From contig JAQGLY010000089.1 in the NCBI GenBank assembly GCA_028292625.1, positions 1-59,483 on the forward strand: a stretch of DNA of 59,483 nt. The letters run 5' to 3'. The notes under the pieces were generated by a model. The model worked only from the letters and a program-made list of their open reading frames with translations. It did not search any database and had not been told where the DNA came from. Made by a program: the position numbers and the translations under genes. This document shows positions 1 to 8,986 of the stretch, in pieces (the stretch's first letter is position 1; each line of letters starts with the position of its first letter). Source of the DNA: Herbaspirillum sp. (GTDB lineage Bacteria > Pseudomonadota > Gammaproteobacteria > Burkholderiales > Burkholderiaceae_D).

Positions 1-147
1 GGCACCGCCAAGGGCAATCCGGATCTGGTCAAGGCGATCCGCGACGGCGTGGACATCCTGCAACGCAACGGGACCATGAAGACGATTTACGACCGATATC
101 ACGTCAATTACGGGCTGGCGATCAAACCCGAAATCCTGACGAATTGA
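1..147 (+). CDS. ABC transporter substrate-binding protein, C-terminal end only
   Basis: The reading frame is open from the first base and ends at a TGA at 145-147, giving the last 48 residues of a protein whose start lies outside the window. The tail (DLVKAIRDGVDILQRNG, then TMKTIYDRYHV) matches the C-terminal helix of family 3 periplasmic solute-binding proteins, where the residues after an 'AV...L..DG....I..K' stretch close the second lobe. It lies 15 bases upstream of the permease/ATPase gene, so it is probably the binding protein of that polar amino-acid importer. The ligand cannot be read from this fragment. Confidence 0.7.
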   Translation, partial: GTAKGNPDLVKAIRDGVDILQRNGTMKTIYDRYHVNYGLAIKPEILTN

Positions 148-162
148 TTTGATCCTGCCCTC

Positions 163-1860
163 ATGCGCAAAGCCAAGCTTTCCCCGCCAGCCATCCTGAT
201 CATGGCGGCCCTCGCCATTGCCGCCGGCCTCGGCTGGGGCCGCGCGCTGTTGCCCGAGCCGCTGCAGGAGATGTTCTCTTACACCGTATCGACGTTTCTG
301 CTTCAGGGCGCGTTATTGGCTGTGAAGATCGCGGCGCTGGCGATGGTCGGCGGTATCGTGCTCGGCCTGGTGCTGGCCTTGATGCGCCTATCCAACATCG
401 CGCCGGTGCGCTCCGTAGCCCGCTTCTATATCTGGTTCATGCGCGGCACGCCGATCATTTTGCAGATCGTTTTCCTGTATGACGCGTTGCCGGTGGTGGG
501 GATCAAGCTCGACAGCTTCACCACGGCGGTATTGGGTTTTATGCTCAACGAGGCCGCGTTCAGCGCCGAGATTATTCGCGGCGGGATCATTTCGGTTGAC
601 CGCAAGCAGAGTCTGGCCGCGGCCTCGTTTGGAATGGGGCCGTTTCTGACTTTGCGACGCATCATCCTGCCGCAGGCCATGCGCGTGATTCTGCCCGGCA
701 TGGCCAATCAATCGATCAGCATGGTGAAGGGAACCTCGATCGCCTCGGTGATCTTCGTCAATGAATTGACGTTCCGCAGCCAGCAGATCGTCGGCCAGAA
801 CTTCAAGTTTTTTACGGTCTTTGCGGCGGCGGGGATCATTTATCTGATCATGACGAGCGGCATCTCTATCGCGCTGGGCCGTCTGGAAACCCGCTTCAGT
901 CTGGACGTCGAAAAACGCGCCAAGGGCAAGGGGCTGAAGCGGTTGTTCAACCGCCGCGCGCCGGACAGCCCGTCCGATCCGTCGGTTTCACCGCCGCCGT
1001 TGCCGACGGCCGCTGCAGCCGCAACGAACGGCATAACGGCCTGGATAGCCAATCTGAATAGCGCCCGCGGCAGCGGCGACGGCAAAGGAAAACCGTTCGT
1101 CGAATGCTGGAATGTGCAGAAGGCTTACGGCGCGCGGGAAATTTTGCGCGGCATCGATATCAATATTTATCGCGGCGAAGTCGTCGTGCTGATGGGGCCC
1201 AGCGGGTCCGGCAAGAGCACGCTGCTGCGGCACATCAATCATCTGGAACAACTGGATTGGGGCGAGATAAAAGTCGACGGCCGCTATGTCGGCTACGAAA
1301 AAATCGGCAACGCGCTGCGGCCGACCGGCAATCTCGCCAAAGCCCGCGCGGATGCGCGGATCGGGATGGTATTCCAGCACTTCAATCTGTTCGATCATCT
1401 GACCGTGCTTGAGAACGTCATCGAGGCCCCGATCCAGGTCTACGGCGAGGCGCCGGAAGCCGCGCGCAAACTGGCGCTGGATCTGCTGGACGCGGTCGGC
1501 CTGAGCCGCCATGCCGATCATCTTCCGCATCGTCTTTCGGGCGGCCAGCAGCAGCGGGTCGCGATTGCCCGCGCACTGGCGATCTCGCCGCGGCTGATGT
1601 TGTTCGACGAGCCGACTTCAGCCCTCGATCCCGAACTGGTCGGCGAAGTGCTGACCGTCATTCGCCGTTTGGCCGAAGCCGGGATGACGATGATCATCGT
1701 TACGCACGAGGTCAGGTTTGCGCGGGAGGTCGCAGACCGCATCGTCTTCATGGATGAAGGACAGGTCGTCGAGTCGGGACCGCCTGAAGAGGTACTCGAC
1801 AGGCCGAAACAGGAGAGGACCCAGCGCTTCCTCAGGATGGTCGAGCGCGACACCGTCTGA
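163..1860 (+). CDS. Fused amino-acid ABC transporter permease and ATP-binding protein
   Basis: 565 residues with two units that are usually separate proteins. Residues about 35-240 are a HisM/GlnP-type permease with several hydrophobic segments and the inner-membrane loop around GMGPFLTLRRIILPQAMR. A Pro/Ala-rich linker (about 265-300) leads to a GlnQ/HisP-type ATPase (about 310-565) with Walker A GPSGSGKST, signature LSGGQQQR, Walker B LMLFDEP and the switch histidine in IIVTHE. It would energise uptake of a polar amino acid or derivative with the binding protein just upstream. Permease-ATPase fusions are known in this transporter class but are a minority arrangement. The ATG at 163 follows the upstream stop by 15 bases. 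Confidence 0.9.
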   Translation: MRKAKLSPPAILIMAALAIAAGLGWGRALLPEPLQEMFSYTVSTFLLQGALLAVKIAALAMVGGIVLGLVLALMRLSNIAPVRSVARFYIWFMRGTPIILQIVFLYDALPVVGIKLDSFTTAVLGFMLNEAAFSAEIIRGGIISVDRKQSLAAASFGMGPFLTLRRIILPQAMRVILPGMANQSISMVKGTSIASVIFVNELTFRSQQIVGQNFKFFTVFAAAGIIYLIMTSGISIALGRLETRFSLDVEKRAKGKGLKRLFNRRAPDSPSDPSVSPPPLPTAAAAATNGITAWIANLNSARGSGDGKGKPFVECWNVQKAYGAREILRGIDINIYRGEVVVLMGPSGSGKSTLLRHINHLEQLDWGEIKVDGRYVGYEKIGNALRPTGNLAKARADARIGMVFQHFNLFDHLTVLENVIEAPIQVYGEAPEAARKLALDLLDAVGLSRHADHLPHRLSGGQQQRVAIARALAISPRLMLFDEPTSALDPELVGEVLTVIRRLAEAGMTMIIVTHEVRFAREVADRIVFMDEGQVVESGPPEEVLDRPKQERTQRFLRMVERDTV

Positions 1861-1987
1861 ATCAACGGCCGCAACGGCCGCAATAACACAGCTAATTCAC
1901 TCAGGCGATCCATCCGCCTGCGGGCGAGTTGCGCCCGTTTATTTGCAATCGGCACGCAAGTGCATAACGTTACGGAGAAATTCGACT

Positions 1988-3118
1988 ATGAAAGCTTCAG
2001 CAAAGGATCTCGTCAACCTGGACCGGCTGGCGCGGCAGATGGATGCATACGGACTCGATGCGATTGTCGCGCGCGCAGGCCTCAATTTCACCTATCTTTC
2101 CGGGGTCGTGTATCCCGGCACCCTGGCCCGCCACGTCGATCTCGCGGATTCTCCCCGCGCCGTCTATCTGATCTGGCCGAGGGAGGGCGAACCGCGCATC
2201 GTGCTCAACGCGATCGCCGAGGGGCTGGCGCGGCGCGATTCCTGGGTCGAGCACTTCGATGTTTACGAAGGCTACGTGGAACGGCCGATCGAGCGGCTGG
2301 CCGATGTGCTCGGCGCAATGGGGCTATCCGACGCGACGGTCGGATTCGAAACGAATTACATCAGCGCCGCCGACTGGAATTTTCTGCGGACCAGCTTGCC
2401 ACGCATGCGCGCGGTCGATTCGACGGCCGCGATGGAGGAAGTGCGGGTGGTGAAAACGCCGGCGGAACTGGCGTGCCTCAAGCGCGGCGCAGACCTGCTC
2501 GACGATGCTTATCTGCAGAATTTTCCGAAGGTTCGCGCCGGCTCGCGCGAGCGCGATTTGCATGCCGCGCTGATGGCGAGCTGCCTTGCCGGCGGCGCCG
2601 AGTTCGTCCACGGCATTCTGAACTCCAGCCGCAACACCATCGCTTATGCGGGCGAAAGCGACTTCGCCTTCGCCGCGGGCGATGCGATCCGCACCGATTA
2701 TGTCGCCTATGTCCGGGGCTATCCGGGCCACCAATCCCGCTGCGCGGTGGTCGGACGGCCGAGCGACGAACAGCGCCGCGAATATGCGGTGGTGCGGGAC
2801 ATCTACCGCGCCAGCTGCGATCAGTTGCGGCCGGGTCGAACCGCCGGCGAGGTCTATCGCTTTGTAGTCGAACGCTTTGCCGCGGCCGGCATGCCTTACC
2901 ACTCGATGCTGGCGGGTCACGGTGTGGGCAGCTGGTGGCACCAGCAGGATCCGATCATTTCGCGCGACAATCCGCGCGTGCTTGAGGAAGGCATGGTCAT
3001 CGCGATGGAGCCGCACGTCAATCACTGGCACATCCAGGACATGTTCGTGATACGGGCCGACGGACCCGAACTGTTGTCGGGCAAATTCCCGACCGACGAA
3101 ATCTTTGTCTGCGGTTAA
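1988..3118 (+). CDS. M24-family (creatinase / aminopeptidase P fold) protein with altered metal ligands
   Basis: 376 residues from the ATG at 1988, chosen because GGAGA lies 9 bases upstream; a longer open frame reaches back into the previous gene without a start signal. Residues about 10-150 are the creatinase N-terminal domain and about 155-376 the pita-bread catalytic domain. D237, H311 (in GHGVG) and E341 (in AMEPH) align with M24 metal ligands. The second Asp, normally 11 residues after the first, is H248, and the last Glu (normally in a RIED-type motif) appears to be Q350. Creatinase shows that the fold can work without the metal centre. The transporter upstream and M20 gene downstream suggest breakdown of an imported amide or peptide-like compound; the substrate is unknown. 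Confidence 0.8.
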   Translation: MKASAKDLVNLDRLARQMDAYGLDAIVARAGLNFTYLSGVVYPGTLARHVDLADSPRAVYLIWPREGEPRIVLNAIAEGLARRDSWVEHFDVYEGYVERPIERLADVLGAMGLSDATVGFETNYISAADWNFLRTSLPRMRAVDSTAAMEEVRVVKTPAELACLKRGADLLDDAYLQNFPKVRAGSRERDLHAALMASCLAGGAEFVHGILNSSRNTIAYAGESDFAFAAGDAIRTDYVAYVRGYPGHQSRCAVVGRPSDEQRREYAVVRDIYRASCDQLRPGRTAGEVYRFVVERFAAAGMPYHSMLAGHGVGSWWHQQDPIISRDNPRVLEEGMVIAMEPHVNHWHIQDMFVIRADGPELLSGKFPTDEIFVCG

Positions 3119-3124
3119 GGAACC

Positions 3125-4414
3125 ATGATGAAAAACCTATCAACCATGGCTGAGATGTCGGCTGTACAGTCGTATGTCGACGACGGCCGCGTGCTCGAAG
3201 TGGAGCAGGCGCTGATCCGCATTCCGAGTTCGACCTTCAAGGAACATCAGATCGCCGATTACCTGGCCGAGCGGATGCGCGGTATCGGTCTGGAGGTGAG
3301 CATGATGGACGTAGTTCATCCAAGCGATCCCCGATCGTTCAGCCGGCAGCCGGTCGGCATCCTGCGCGGCACTGGCGGCGGCCCCAGCCTGATGCTCAAC
3401 GGCCATATGGATCCGGGCGTGGAGATGTCGGGCTGGACGGTCGATCCCTATGGCGCGAAATTCGAAGACGGTTGGGTCTGGGGCATGGGCGCGCACGACG
3501 ACAAAGGCGGTATCGCCGCGGCGTTCTGCGGACTCGAGGCGGTAATCCAATCCGGCAAGCGCCTCCGCGGCGACGTGCTGTTGTGTCCGGTGATTGCGCA
3601 CAAACTGGGGGGCGCGGGAACGCGGGCGCTGCTGAGGGGCGGGGTGAGCGCCGATTACTGCATCAATATGGAACACTCGAACAACACCATCGCCAACGTG
3701 TGCGTCGGCGTCGTCATGGTCGGCATCCGCGTACAGGCGCCGGAGCTTTTTTTCCGCTACAGCCCGGAAGCGAAGGCGCAATACTGGAATCCGATCGAGC
3801 AGATCTGCGAAATCATCCGGCGCATCGGGCCCAGCCTGGATCCGATACCTGAGGGGAGCTGGATGACGTTCGAACCGCATCCCGAGCTTCCCGGCTTTCC
3901 GACGCACACCTTCGATACCGTTCACAAGGAGCATTATTACCACCGCAACCACACCGGCATGTCGAGCCGGGAAGCCGAGCTGCAACTGCAGTTCCGGACG
4001 GTGCCCGGGCAATCGCTGCAAAGCCTGGAGGTCGATCTGACACGGCTGCTTGAGGGTATTCGGCGCGATCATCCCGCCTTCAATTACCAACTCACGTTGC
4101 CCGCGGCTGGCACCGCGCAGGGCTGGTGCCAGGATCCGATGGAGTGCCCGACCGACCACCCGCTGGTGCAGGCGCTGGCGTGCGGGCAGCGTTTTGCATC
4201 GCACGCCGAGCCCGTCGTCGGCGGCTGGGGACGGCTCGGCAATGTCGGCGACGGCAATATCATTGCGGCCGCCGGCATTCCGTCGGTGCAATACGGGCCG
4301 GGCGACATCCGGATCTATCGGGAATGGCCGACAGCCGATGAACGGGTACTGCTGTCTGATCTGGTCATCGCCGCGAAGGCGATAGCGGCGGCGATCGTGG
4401 GGGTCTGTGCTTGA
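3125..4414 (+). CDS. M20-family amidohydrolase-like protein with atypical catalytic site
   Basis: 429 residues, beginning 6 bases after the M24 gene stop with AAGGA just upstream, so the two are co-transcribed. The fold is that of ArgE/DapE-type deacylases: metal-ligand motif NGHMDP (H94), GAHDDKGG (D125), and a later MEHS segment where the family has a Glu/Asp ligand. The catalytic Glu-Glu pair that normally precedes GG.GT is replaced by H159-K160 (VIAHKLGGAGT). The C-terminal histidine expected after GPG is also not evident (GPGDIRIYREW). It is either a divergent hydrolase using other residues or a non-hydrolytic relative. Its pairing with an M24 protein that also has changed ligands makes chance decay of one gene less likely. 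Confidence 0.8.
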   Translation: MMKNLSTMAEMSAVQSYVDDGRVLEVEQALIRIPSSTFKEHQIADYLAERMRGIGLEVSMMDVVHPSDPRSFSRQPVGILRGTGGGPSLMLNGHMDPGVEMSGWTVDPYGAKFEDGWVWGMGAHDDKGGIAAAFCGLEAVIQSGKRLRGDVLLCPVIAHKLGGAGTRALLRGGVSADYCINMEHSNNTIANVCVGVVMVGIRVQAPELFFRYSPEAKAQYWNPIEQICEIIRRIGPSLDPIPEGSWMTFEPHPELPGFPTHTFDTVHKEHYYHRNHTGMSSREAELQLQFRTVPGQSLQSLEVDLTRLLEGIRRDHPAFNYQLTLPAAGTAQGWCQDPMECPTDHPLVQALACGQRFASHAEPVVGGWGRLGNVGDGNIIAAAGIPSVQYGPGDIRIYREWPTADERVLLSDLVIAAKAIAAAIVGVCA

Positions 4415-4432
4415 ACCCCTGGTGTCGGGCCG

Positions 4433-4735
4433 TCAGCCTGGAACCTTGGCGGCCAGGATGTCCACTTTTTCGATGGTCGGCGGTTCTGTCAGCAGTTCCG
4501 ACGCCCTTGCCATCAGTGCCTTTGCGATCGCGCCGGAAAGATGCGCTTCACGCCCCGACTCGGCGGCGAATGCATCGAAGATGCCGAACCTGGACGGGCT
4601 CAGTTTCAACGCAAACCATACAGGCGTTTCAGCTTCCTGATTTGCCAGCGTCAACGCATTCTTCAAAAATGCTTCGACGTCGGCCTCTTTACCCGGCTTG
4701 GCGGTCATTTGAGCGAGCAGCGCGAATTTGGTCAT
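4433..4735 (-). CDS. Antibiotic biosynthesis monooxygenase (ABM) family protein
   Basis: 100 residues starting at MTKFALLAQM; the ATG at 4735 is preceded by AAGGAAAC, whereas the upstream ATG in the same frame has no ribosome-binding site. The sequence has the dimeric alpha/beta-barrel pattern of ABM proteins such as YgiN: a first strand followed by KPGKEADVEAFL, a WFALKLSPSRFGIFDAFAAESG core and a final helix plus strand. Family members act on quinols or on unknown small aromatics. It is divergently transcribed from the GlxA-type regulator 98 bases away, which may control it. Confidence 0.8.
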   Translation of the reverse strand: MTKFALLAQMTAKPGKEADVEAFLKNALTLANQEAETPVWFALKLSPSRFGIFDAFAAESGREAHLSGAIAKALMARASELLTEPPTIEKVDILAAKVPG

Positions 4736-4799
4736 GATGTTTCCTTCATATGGGGGGAGGGGAGAATGCATTCTAGGCGCTGTCCCCATAATGAAATAG

Positions 4800-4813
4800 T
4801 GGCGGAATCGCCA
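4800..4813. promoter_or_regulatory. Inverted repeat between the ABM gene and the GlxA-type regulator
   Basis: TGGCG-GAAT-CGCCA forms a perfect 5-bp inverted repeat with a 4-base centre. It sits 20 bases before the regulator ATG and directly upstream of a TATCAT that could serve as its -10 element. In a divergent intergenic region this is a plausible binding site for the regulator, but no experiment or second copy supports it. Confidence 0.35.
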
Positions 4814-4833
4814 ATAATGCTATCATTTCGGCC

Positions 4834-5808
4834 ATGCTCATTTATGTTCTCGCGCTCGACGGCGTATTCGATATCGGCCTCTCTGCCCTGATCGATGTGA
4901 TCGGCACCGCGAAGGAACTTGCGCCTGCGGAAAAAATATCGCCGCAATTGGATGTGCGGCTGGTAGGGGTGCGGAAAAGAGTGCGCACCGCGCAAGGATT
5001 GACCGTTCCGGTATCGGCGGCGGCCGACCTTCGAACCCCCGATGTTGTATTGGTGCCGGCCCTGGGAAGCATGACGCCCATTCCGCTGATCGATGCAATG
5101 ACGCGCCGCGATGTCATCGATGCGGGAGAATGGCTGAAGATATGGGCGCAAGCCGGCGCTTCGATCGGGGCGGCTTGCTCCGGTACTTTTATTCTTGCCG
5201 AAACCGGGCTGCTGGATGGCCACCGCGCCACGACTTCGTGGTGGCTTTCTTCGTTATTTCGCCAGCGCTATCCACGCGTGATGCTCGATGAAACCCGGAT
5301 GCTGGTCAATTCCGCCGGTTTTACGACCGCGGGCGCGGCGCTCGCCCACCTGGACCTTGGGCTGGGCGTGGTGCGCAGCCAAAGTCCCGCCTTGGCCGCT
5401 TTGTGCGCGCGTTACCTGCTGATCGAGCCGCGCGGGACCCAGGCCGTGTTCATGATTCCCGATCACGTCGCGCATACGGACCCGATGGTGGAGCGTTTTG
5501 AATATTGGGCGAGAGCCAGGCTGGCGCAAGGTTTTTCGATGAGCGACGCCGCTCGCGCAATCGGCGCCAGCGAAAGAACCTTGGGGCGGCGACTGCACGC
5601 CGTGCTGGGCAAATCGCCACTGGCCTATTTTCAGGACCTCAGGGTGGCGCATGCCGTTCAAATGCTGCAGACCGGTAATGAAAGCATCGACCAGATCGCC
5701 AACCAGGTAGGCTATGCCGATGGCGCCACGTTGCGTACGCTGCTGCGCCGCAAGCTGGGCAGGGGTGTGCGTGAATTGCGCGAACGTGATTCGTTGCGCA
5801 ATTACTGA
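4834..5808 (+). CDS. GlxA-family AraC-type transcriptional regulator (DJ-1/PfpI domain plus HTH)
   Basis: 324 residues. The N-terminal part (about 1-195) is a DJ-1/PfpI-like domain with the nucleophile-elbow cysteine in GAACSGTFILAETGLLDG and the downstream TTSWW segment typical of GlxA regulators. The C-terminal part (about 215-320) is a double helix-turn-helix of AraC type (MSDAARAIGASERTLGRR, then IDQIANQVGYAD). Such regulators respond to nitrogen compounds (ArgR of Pseudomonas, GbdR, CdhR), but the ligand here is unknown. It is divergent from the ABM gene and follows the transporter/peptidase block, so it could regulate either. Confidence 0.9.
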   Translation: MLIYVLALDGVFDIGLSALIDVIGTAKELAPAEKISPQLDVRLVGVRKRVRTAQGLTVPVSAAADLRTPDVVLVPALGSMTPIPLIDAMTRRDVIDAGEWLKIWAQAGASIGAACSGTFILAETGLLDGHRATTSWWLSSLFRQRYPRVMLDETRMLVNSAGFTTAGAALAHLDLGLGVVRSQSPALAALCARYLLIEPRGTQAVFMIPDHVAHTDPMVERFEYWARARLAQGFSMSDAARAIGASERTLGRRLHAVLGKSPLAYFQDLRVAHAVQMLQTGNESIDQIANQVGYADGATLRTLLRRKLGRGVRELRERDSLRNY

Positions 5809-5962
5809 GTAAGAAGGAACGCTTGGGCCGGTAAGGGTTGCCCATTTCCAACATTGAAAATAATTGTGAAGACGATAATTTCTTTAAAAGGTTCCCGTAA
5901 AATCCAGATACAATTAAAAAAAACGCGACCTGCGCTCGCATTAACAAGGTGTGAATAAAAAT

Positions 5963-7156
5963 ATGCAGCAAAGGATGGGGTTTCCATGGGGCATTTTTTT
6001 GTCGCTGGTCAAGAAATACGCATTACTGGGTAGCGCACTTTGCCTCGCACTGAGTCTATCCGTGGCCCATGCCGCCGACGTTGCCTTTGCGGGTTTTGCT
6101 TATTCCGGTGACGATCAATCGATTGCCGGCCGGTTCCCCTACTCGAAGCGCTACGAAGCATCATTAGGCCCAGCGGGAATCAATGGACCGCTCCAAAAGG
6201 CGCTTACCTCCATACATCCCCAAGGCTATAAGTTAATTCCTCGTATCGAGGAATTAGCAGACCGCGATCAAGCTATCGCTGTGGCATTGGTCATCACTAA
6301 TGAAACCGTGTCCACCGAGCAGATTGGAGCTGTCTTTAAACTCTTTGTGCAGTTGCGCGGGCAGGCGATGTACTTTGATTTCAAATCACAAACGGTGATT
6401 CGCGCATATCCTTTTAGCTTCGCGTATATCGACGGACTCCAAAGTCCGCCCACCGAAGATCAGAAGATTGAACGAATCGGATACGTGTACAACGGTATCG
6501 GGGGCAAGCCGGGCATTTTGGAGCGTTTCACCAATGCCTTGGCTCAAGCCACAATTCCAACACATGTACCGCTGTACGTACAGGTGTCAAACATCTCCAT
6601 CGATGACGAAGCGCGCAGTGAATTCCCCGCCGCCTATGGCAAAGAGGTGGCGGAAACATGGGTTGCGGATACGTTCGCAGATGCGATTTCGAGCAAAATG
6701 GGCATCCCTATTTTGCCTTACGCCAAGGGCTATGCAATCGGCGGCGTGATGCCGATGACCGTAGCCGATGGCACAGTCTTCAACTTAAAGTTGCCTCAGC
6801 CGGATTACCAGTTCAGCGTAAAAATAAAGAAGCTGAAAAAGATTTTGTATTCAGAACAAGGGGCCGGCAAAGCCTTTATCTACGGCACATTGGCAGACGT
6901 GAAGCTGGATGAACCCCTCTCTTCGATAAGCTATCTCAACGGGCAATTCAAGAACGGGGAATTAAAAACCGTCCCTGCAAGCCAAGTCAATACTGACGAT
7001 TTTCCCGCCTTTCAGGATTCAATGCGTGGACTGTTCATTAAGTTGTCAGCCGCAATAGATGGGGAAGACACGTCTTGGCTAAAGTCTGCAACGCAAGCCG
7101 CAGATATCGACAAGCAAATGGCATCCACCAGGGAGTTAATAAAAACATGCAAATAA
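5963..7156 (+). CDS. Exported protein of unknown function, first of a four-gene cluster
   Basis: 397 residues from the ATG at 5963 (AAGGTG about 11 bases upstream; a GTG at 5951 is an alternative start). A basic start followed by YALLGSALCLALSLSVAHA predicts a Sec signal peptide cleaved before ADV. I do not recognise a family. The mature part alternates hydrophobic and charged strands without obvious repeats or catalytic motifs and carries a lysine-rich segment (KIKKLKKILY). Its stop overlaps the next gene by 10 bases, and codon use is clearly more AT-rich than the genes before 5800, which hints at acquisition as a unit. Its job is most likely in the cell envelope together with the next three genes. 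Confidence 0.65.
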   Translation: MQQRMGFPWGIFLSLVKKYALLGSALCLALSLSVAHAADVAFAGFAYSGDDQSIAGRFPYSKRYEASLGPAGINGPLQKALTSIHPQGYKLIPRIEELADRDQAIAVALVITNETVSTEQIGAVFKLFVQLRGQAMYFDFKSQTVIRAYPFSFAYIDGLQSPPTEDQKIERIGYVYNGIGGKPGILERFTNALAQATIPTHVPLYVQVSNISIDDEARSEFPAAYGKEVAETWVADTFADAISSKMGIPILPYAKGYAIGGVMPMTVADGTVFNLKLPQPDYQFSVKIKKLKKILYSEQGAGKAFIYGTLADVKLDEPLSSISYLNGQFKNGELKTVPASQVNTDDFPAFQDSMRGLFIKLSAAIDGEDTSWLKSATQAADIDKQMASTRELIKTCK

Positions 7157-8283
7157 AAAGACTGATTGCTACTGCCGTACTGGCTGTCGTCGCTACTGCC
7201 GCACTAGCCGATGTTGTCAGCTCCAAAGGTAAGGCAACCGTCAAATACCCCGAAAAAACCGCGTCGCCTGAAACCAAGGAAAAGGCAGTATTCTCGGCAC
7301 AGATGAAGGCTATCGAAACCTACTTTGCAGAAGCAGGCGATTCGCAAGCAGAAAACCTGGACGCGATCCGCGATCAAATCAAGGGGGACCCGGACAGATT
7401 CATTCTCGAATCAACTGTCTTGGCAGAGGAAGACAAGCCCGACCTTCATCAATACACCACAGTTGTGCGCATCTCGTTAAACGGTTCCAACTTGCGCAAC
7501 GCGTTGAAAAAAGTTTCTGCAACCGGGGCGGTCGCGGCGGGGGAGCGTTCGCAACTGGCCTTTATTTTTGTGTCGCGCCAGGTCGATACGCAGACCACCT
7601 ACGACGCGCGTGTCACGAAGCGCGCTATCGTCAGCGTGAAAGGCCACAACGCCGAGTCCACTTCCGAACAAGGTACGGAAGGCGAGTCTGTTGGAAGAAG
7701 CCAGGTTTCCACCAACTCGGCCACCAAGATCAAGGCCAGCTATTCGGGGGAACAGGCGGCCACATTGGAAGCCGGTGGGTCGTCGATGCAGCGTTCAGGC
7801 GCTTCGACCTGGAAGTTAATCCCAAGCCAAAATCTCAATTCCATCGTTTCGCAAATTTTCAAAACGTCCGGTTATCGCGTCGTCGACGCTCAGATGGTCG
7901 AGCCTATGACGAATGGGAAAATGAAAGTCGAAAATGTCGAAAACGACTATAAATCGGGCAATGATTTAAAAAGCGCCACCTTGCAAAACGTCGTTGCCGG
8001 AATGCGCAATGCGGGCATTCGATACGTTGCGCTCGGAACCCTCGATGTGGGTCAAGTTGGACGTGACCCGGCCACCGGCCTGCAGCGTGTATCCGTCACC
8101 GTCAACGCCAAGATCATCGATGTTGGTCAAGGCATTCCCGAGAGCGTCGCCGCCGCCGGACCCGCGCAGTACGCCGGTGTGGGTCCAACTGAAGAAGAAG
8201 CTCGTACCAACGCGTTAAAACTGGCCGCGCAAAGTGTTTCCCATGATCTCACCAGCCAACTGGCCAACGCAGGTTTGCGTTAA
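7147..8283 (+). CDS. Exported protein with LPP20/CsgG-like features, unknown function
   Basis: 378 residues starting at MQIKRLIATAV; the ATG overlaps the preceding stop by 10 bases, so the two are translationally coupled. The signal peptide ends near ALADVVSS. The segment around residues 30-110 resembles LPP20-type domains (K.KAVFSAQMKAIETY with a following short secondary-structure pattern). The later half (SIVSQIFKTSGYRVVDAQMVEP, then VALGTLDVG) resembles the part of CsgG/TolB-like domains that describe a protein degrading or binding at the envelope. This is by pattern only. A serine/threonine/glutamine-rich stretch lies near residues 155-220. It precedes a secreted 215-residue protein and a FlgT-like lipoprotein. 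Confidence 0.6.
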   Translation: MQIKRLIATAVLAVVATAALADVVSSKGKATVKYPEKTASPETKEKAVFSAQMKAIETYFAEAGDSQAENLDAIRDQIKGDPDRFILESTVLAEEDKPDLHQYTTVVRISLNGSNLRNALKKVSATGAVAAGERSQLAFIFVSRQVDTQTTYDARVTKRAIVSVKGHNAESTSEQGTEGESVGRSQVSTNSATKIKASYSGEQAATLEAGGSSMQRSGASTWKLIPSQNLNSIVSQIFKTSGYRVVDAQMVEPMTNGKMKVENVENDYKSGNDLKSATLQNVVAGMRNAGIRYVALGTLDVGQVGRDPATGLQRVSVTVNAKIIDVGQGIPESVAAAGPAQYAGVGPTEEEARTNALKLAAQSVSHDLTSQLANAGLR

Positions 8284-8310
8284 TTTATAACCATAAAAAA
8301 GGAAGTCCAC

Positions 8311-8958
8311 ATGTCACGTTTCATCGCAACCCTCGTCGTATCCGTAGCCGTTCTTGGCGCATTCGCAGCACAGGCAAATGCTTTCGGCTTGTCCGATGTT
8401 CCTGGCATGGGAAGCAAATCGAGCGGTAGCGGCTCCGCCGACCTGGGCGCCGCACAAGACCAGTTGGTAAAGCAATATGTGGCAGGTAGCAAGAGCGTTC
8501 TTTTAGGTAATGCAGGAATGGCGGATGCCTTAGGGCTCAAGACTCAAGCCGCCGCGTTGCGCGCGTCGGGAGACAGTTTAAGTGAGGGCGCTACCAAGGA
8601 CAATCTGGCCGACAGCGCGAAAGTAACGAGCGATGGGAACAAAGAGATGGCAGCTGAAATGAAAAACACTGGCCCGCTCGATGCCCAAGCTAAGCAGAAG
8701 TACGTGGCGGGAATGCTGCTGCTGGCACAGGGGATGGGCAAGTACATTGGCATGAAAGGTTCGCTCGACTCGTTCGCAAGTGGCCTGAAAACAGTTTCTC
8801 CGATGATGCTGCCCAAGCTGCAAAGCGGTGCATACATTGTGACTTCGCTTCCATCCAATATGAGCAATCTGGGATCGGCATTAAGCAATGCGGTTAATTT
8901 TGCAAAATCTCAAAACATTGAAATACCAGCCGACGTTACAAAATCGATGAATTTCTAG
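8311..8958 (+). CDS. Small exported alpha-helical protein of unknown function
   Basis: 215 residues with a clear signal peptide (VVSVAVLGAFAAQANA, cleavage before FGLSD) and AAGGAAG upstream of the ATG. After a Gly/Ser-rich stretch (about 28-45), the rest is rich in Ala, Gln, Lys and Ser in a pattern expected of long amphipathic helices, with no cysteine and no recognisable catalytic motif. It lies 27 bases after one envelope protein and 28 before another, so it is part of the same transcript. It could be a periplasmic scaffold or substrate of the neighbours; nothing in the sequence decides this. Confidence 0.6.
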   Translation: MSRFIATLVVSVAVLGAFAAQANAFGLSDVPGMGSKSSGSGSADLGAAQDQLVKQYVAGSKSVLLGNAGMADALGLKTQAAALRASGDSLSEGATKDNLADSAKVTSDGNKEMAAEMKNTGPLDAQAKQKYVAGMLLLAQGMGKYIGMKGSLDSFASGLKTVSPMMLPKLQSGAYIVTSLPSNMSNLGSALSNAVNFAKSQNIEIPADVTKSMNF

Positions 8959-8986
8959 CACCAGCTTAAACACTTAGGGGCGGCAC

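Noticed and set aside
1988..4414. Ectoine-degradation doeA/doeB assignment for the M24 and M20 genes
   Set aside because: DoeA is M24-like, but DoeB belongs to the AstE/AspA family, not M20, and no other ectoine gene is present.
5850..5925. Promoter for the four-gene envelope cluster (TTGAAA, GATAAT, TACAAT words)
   Set aside because: No pair has suitable spacing; the region is AT-rich so such words occur by chance.
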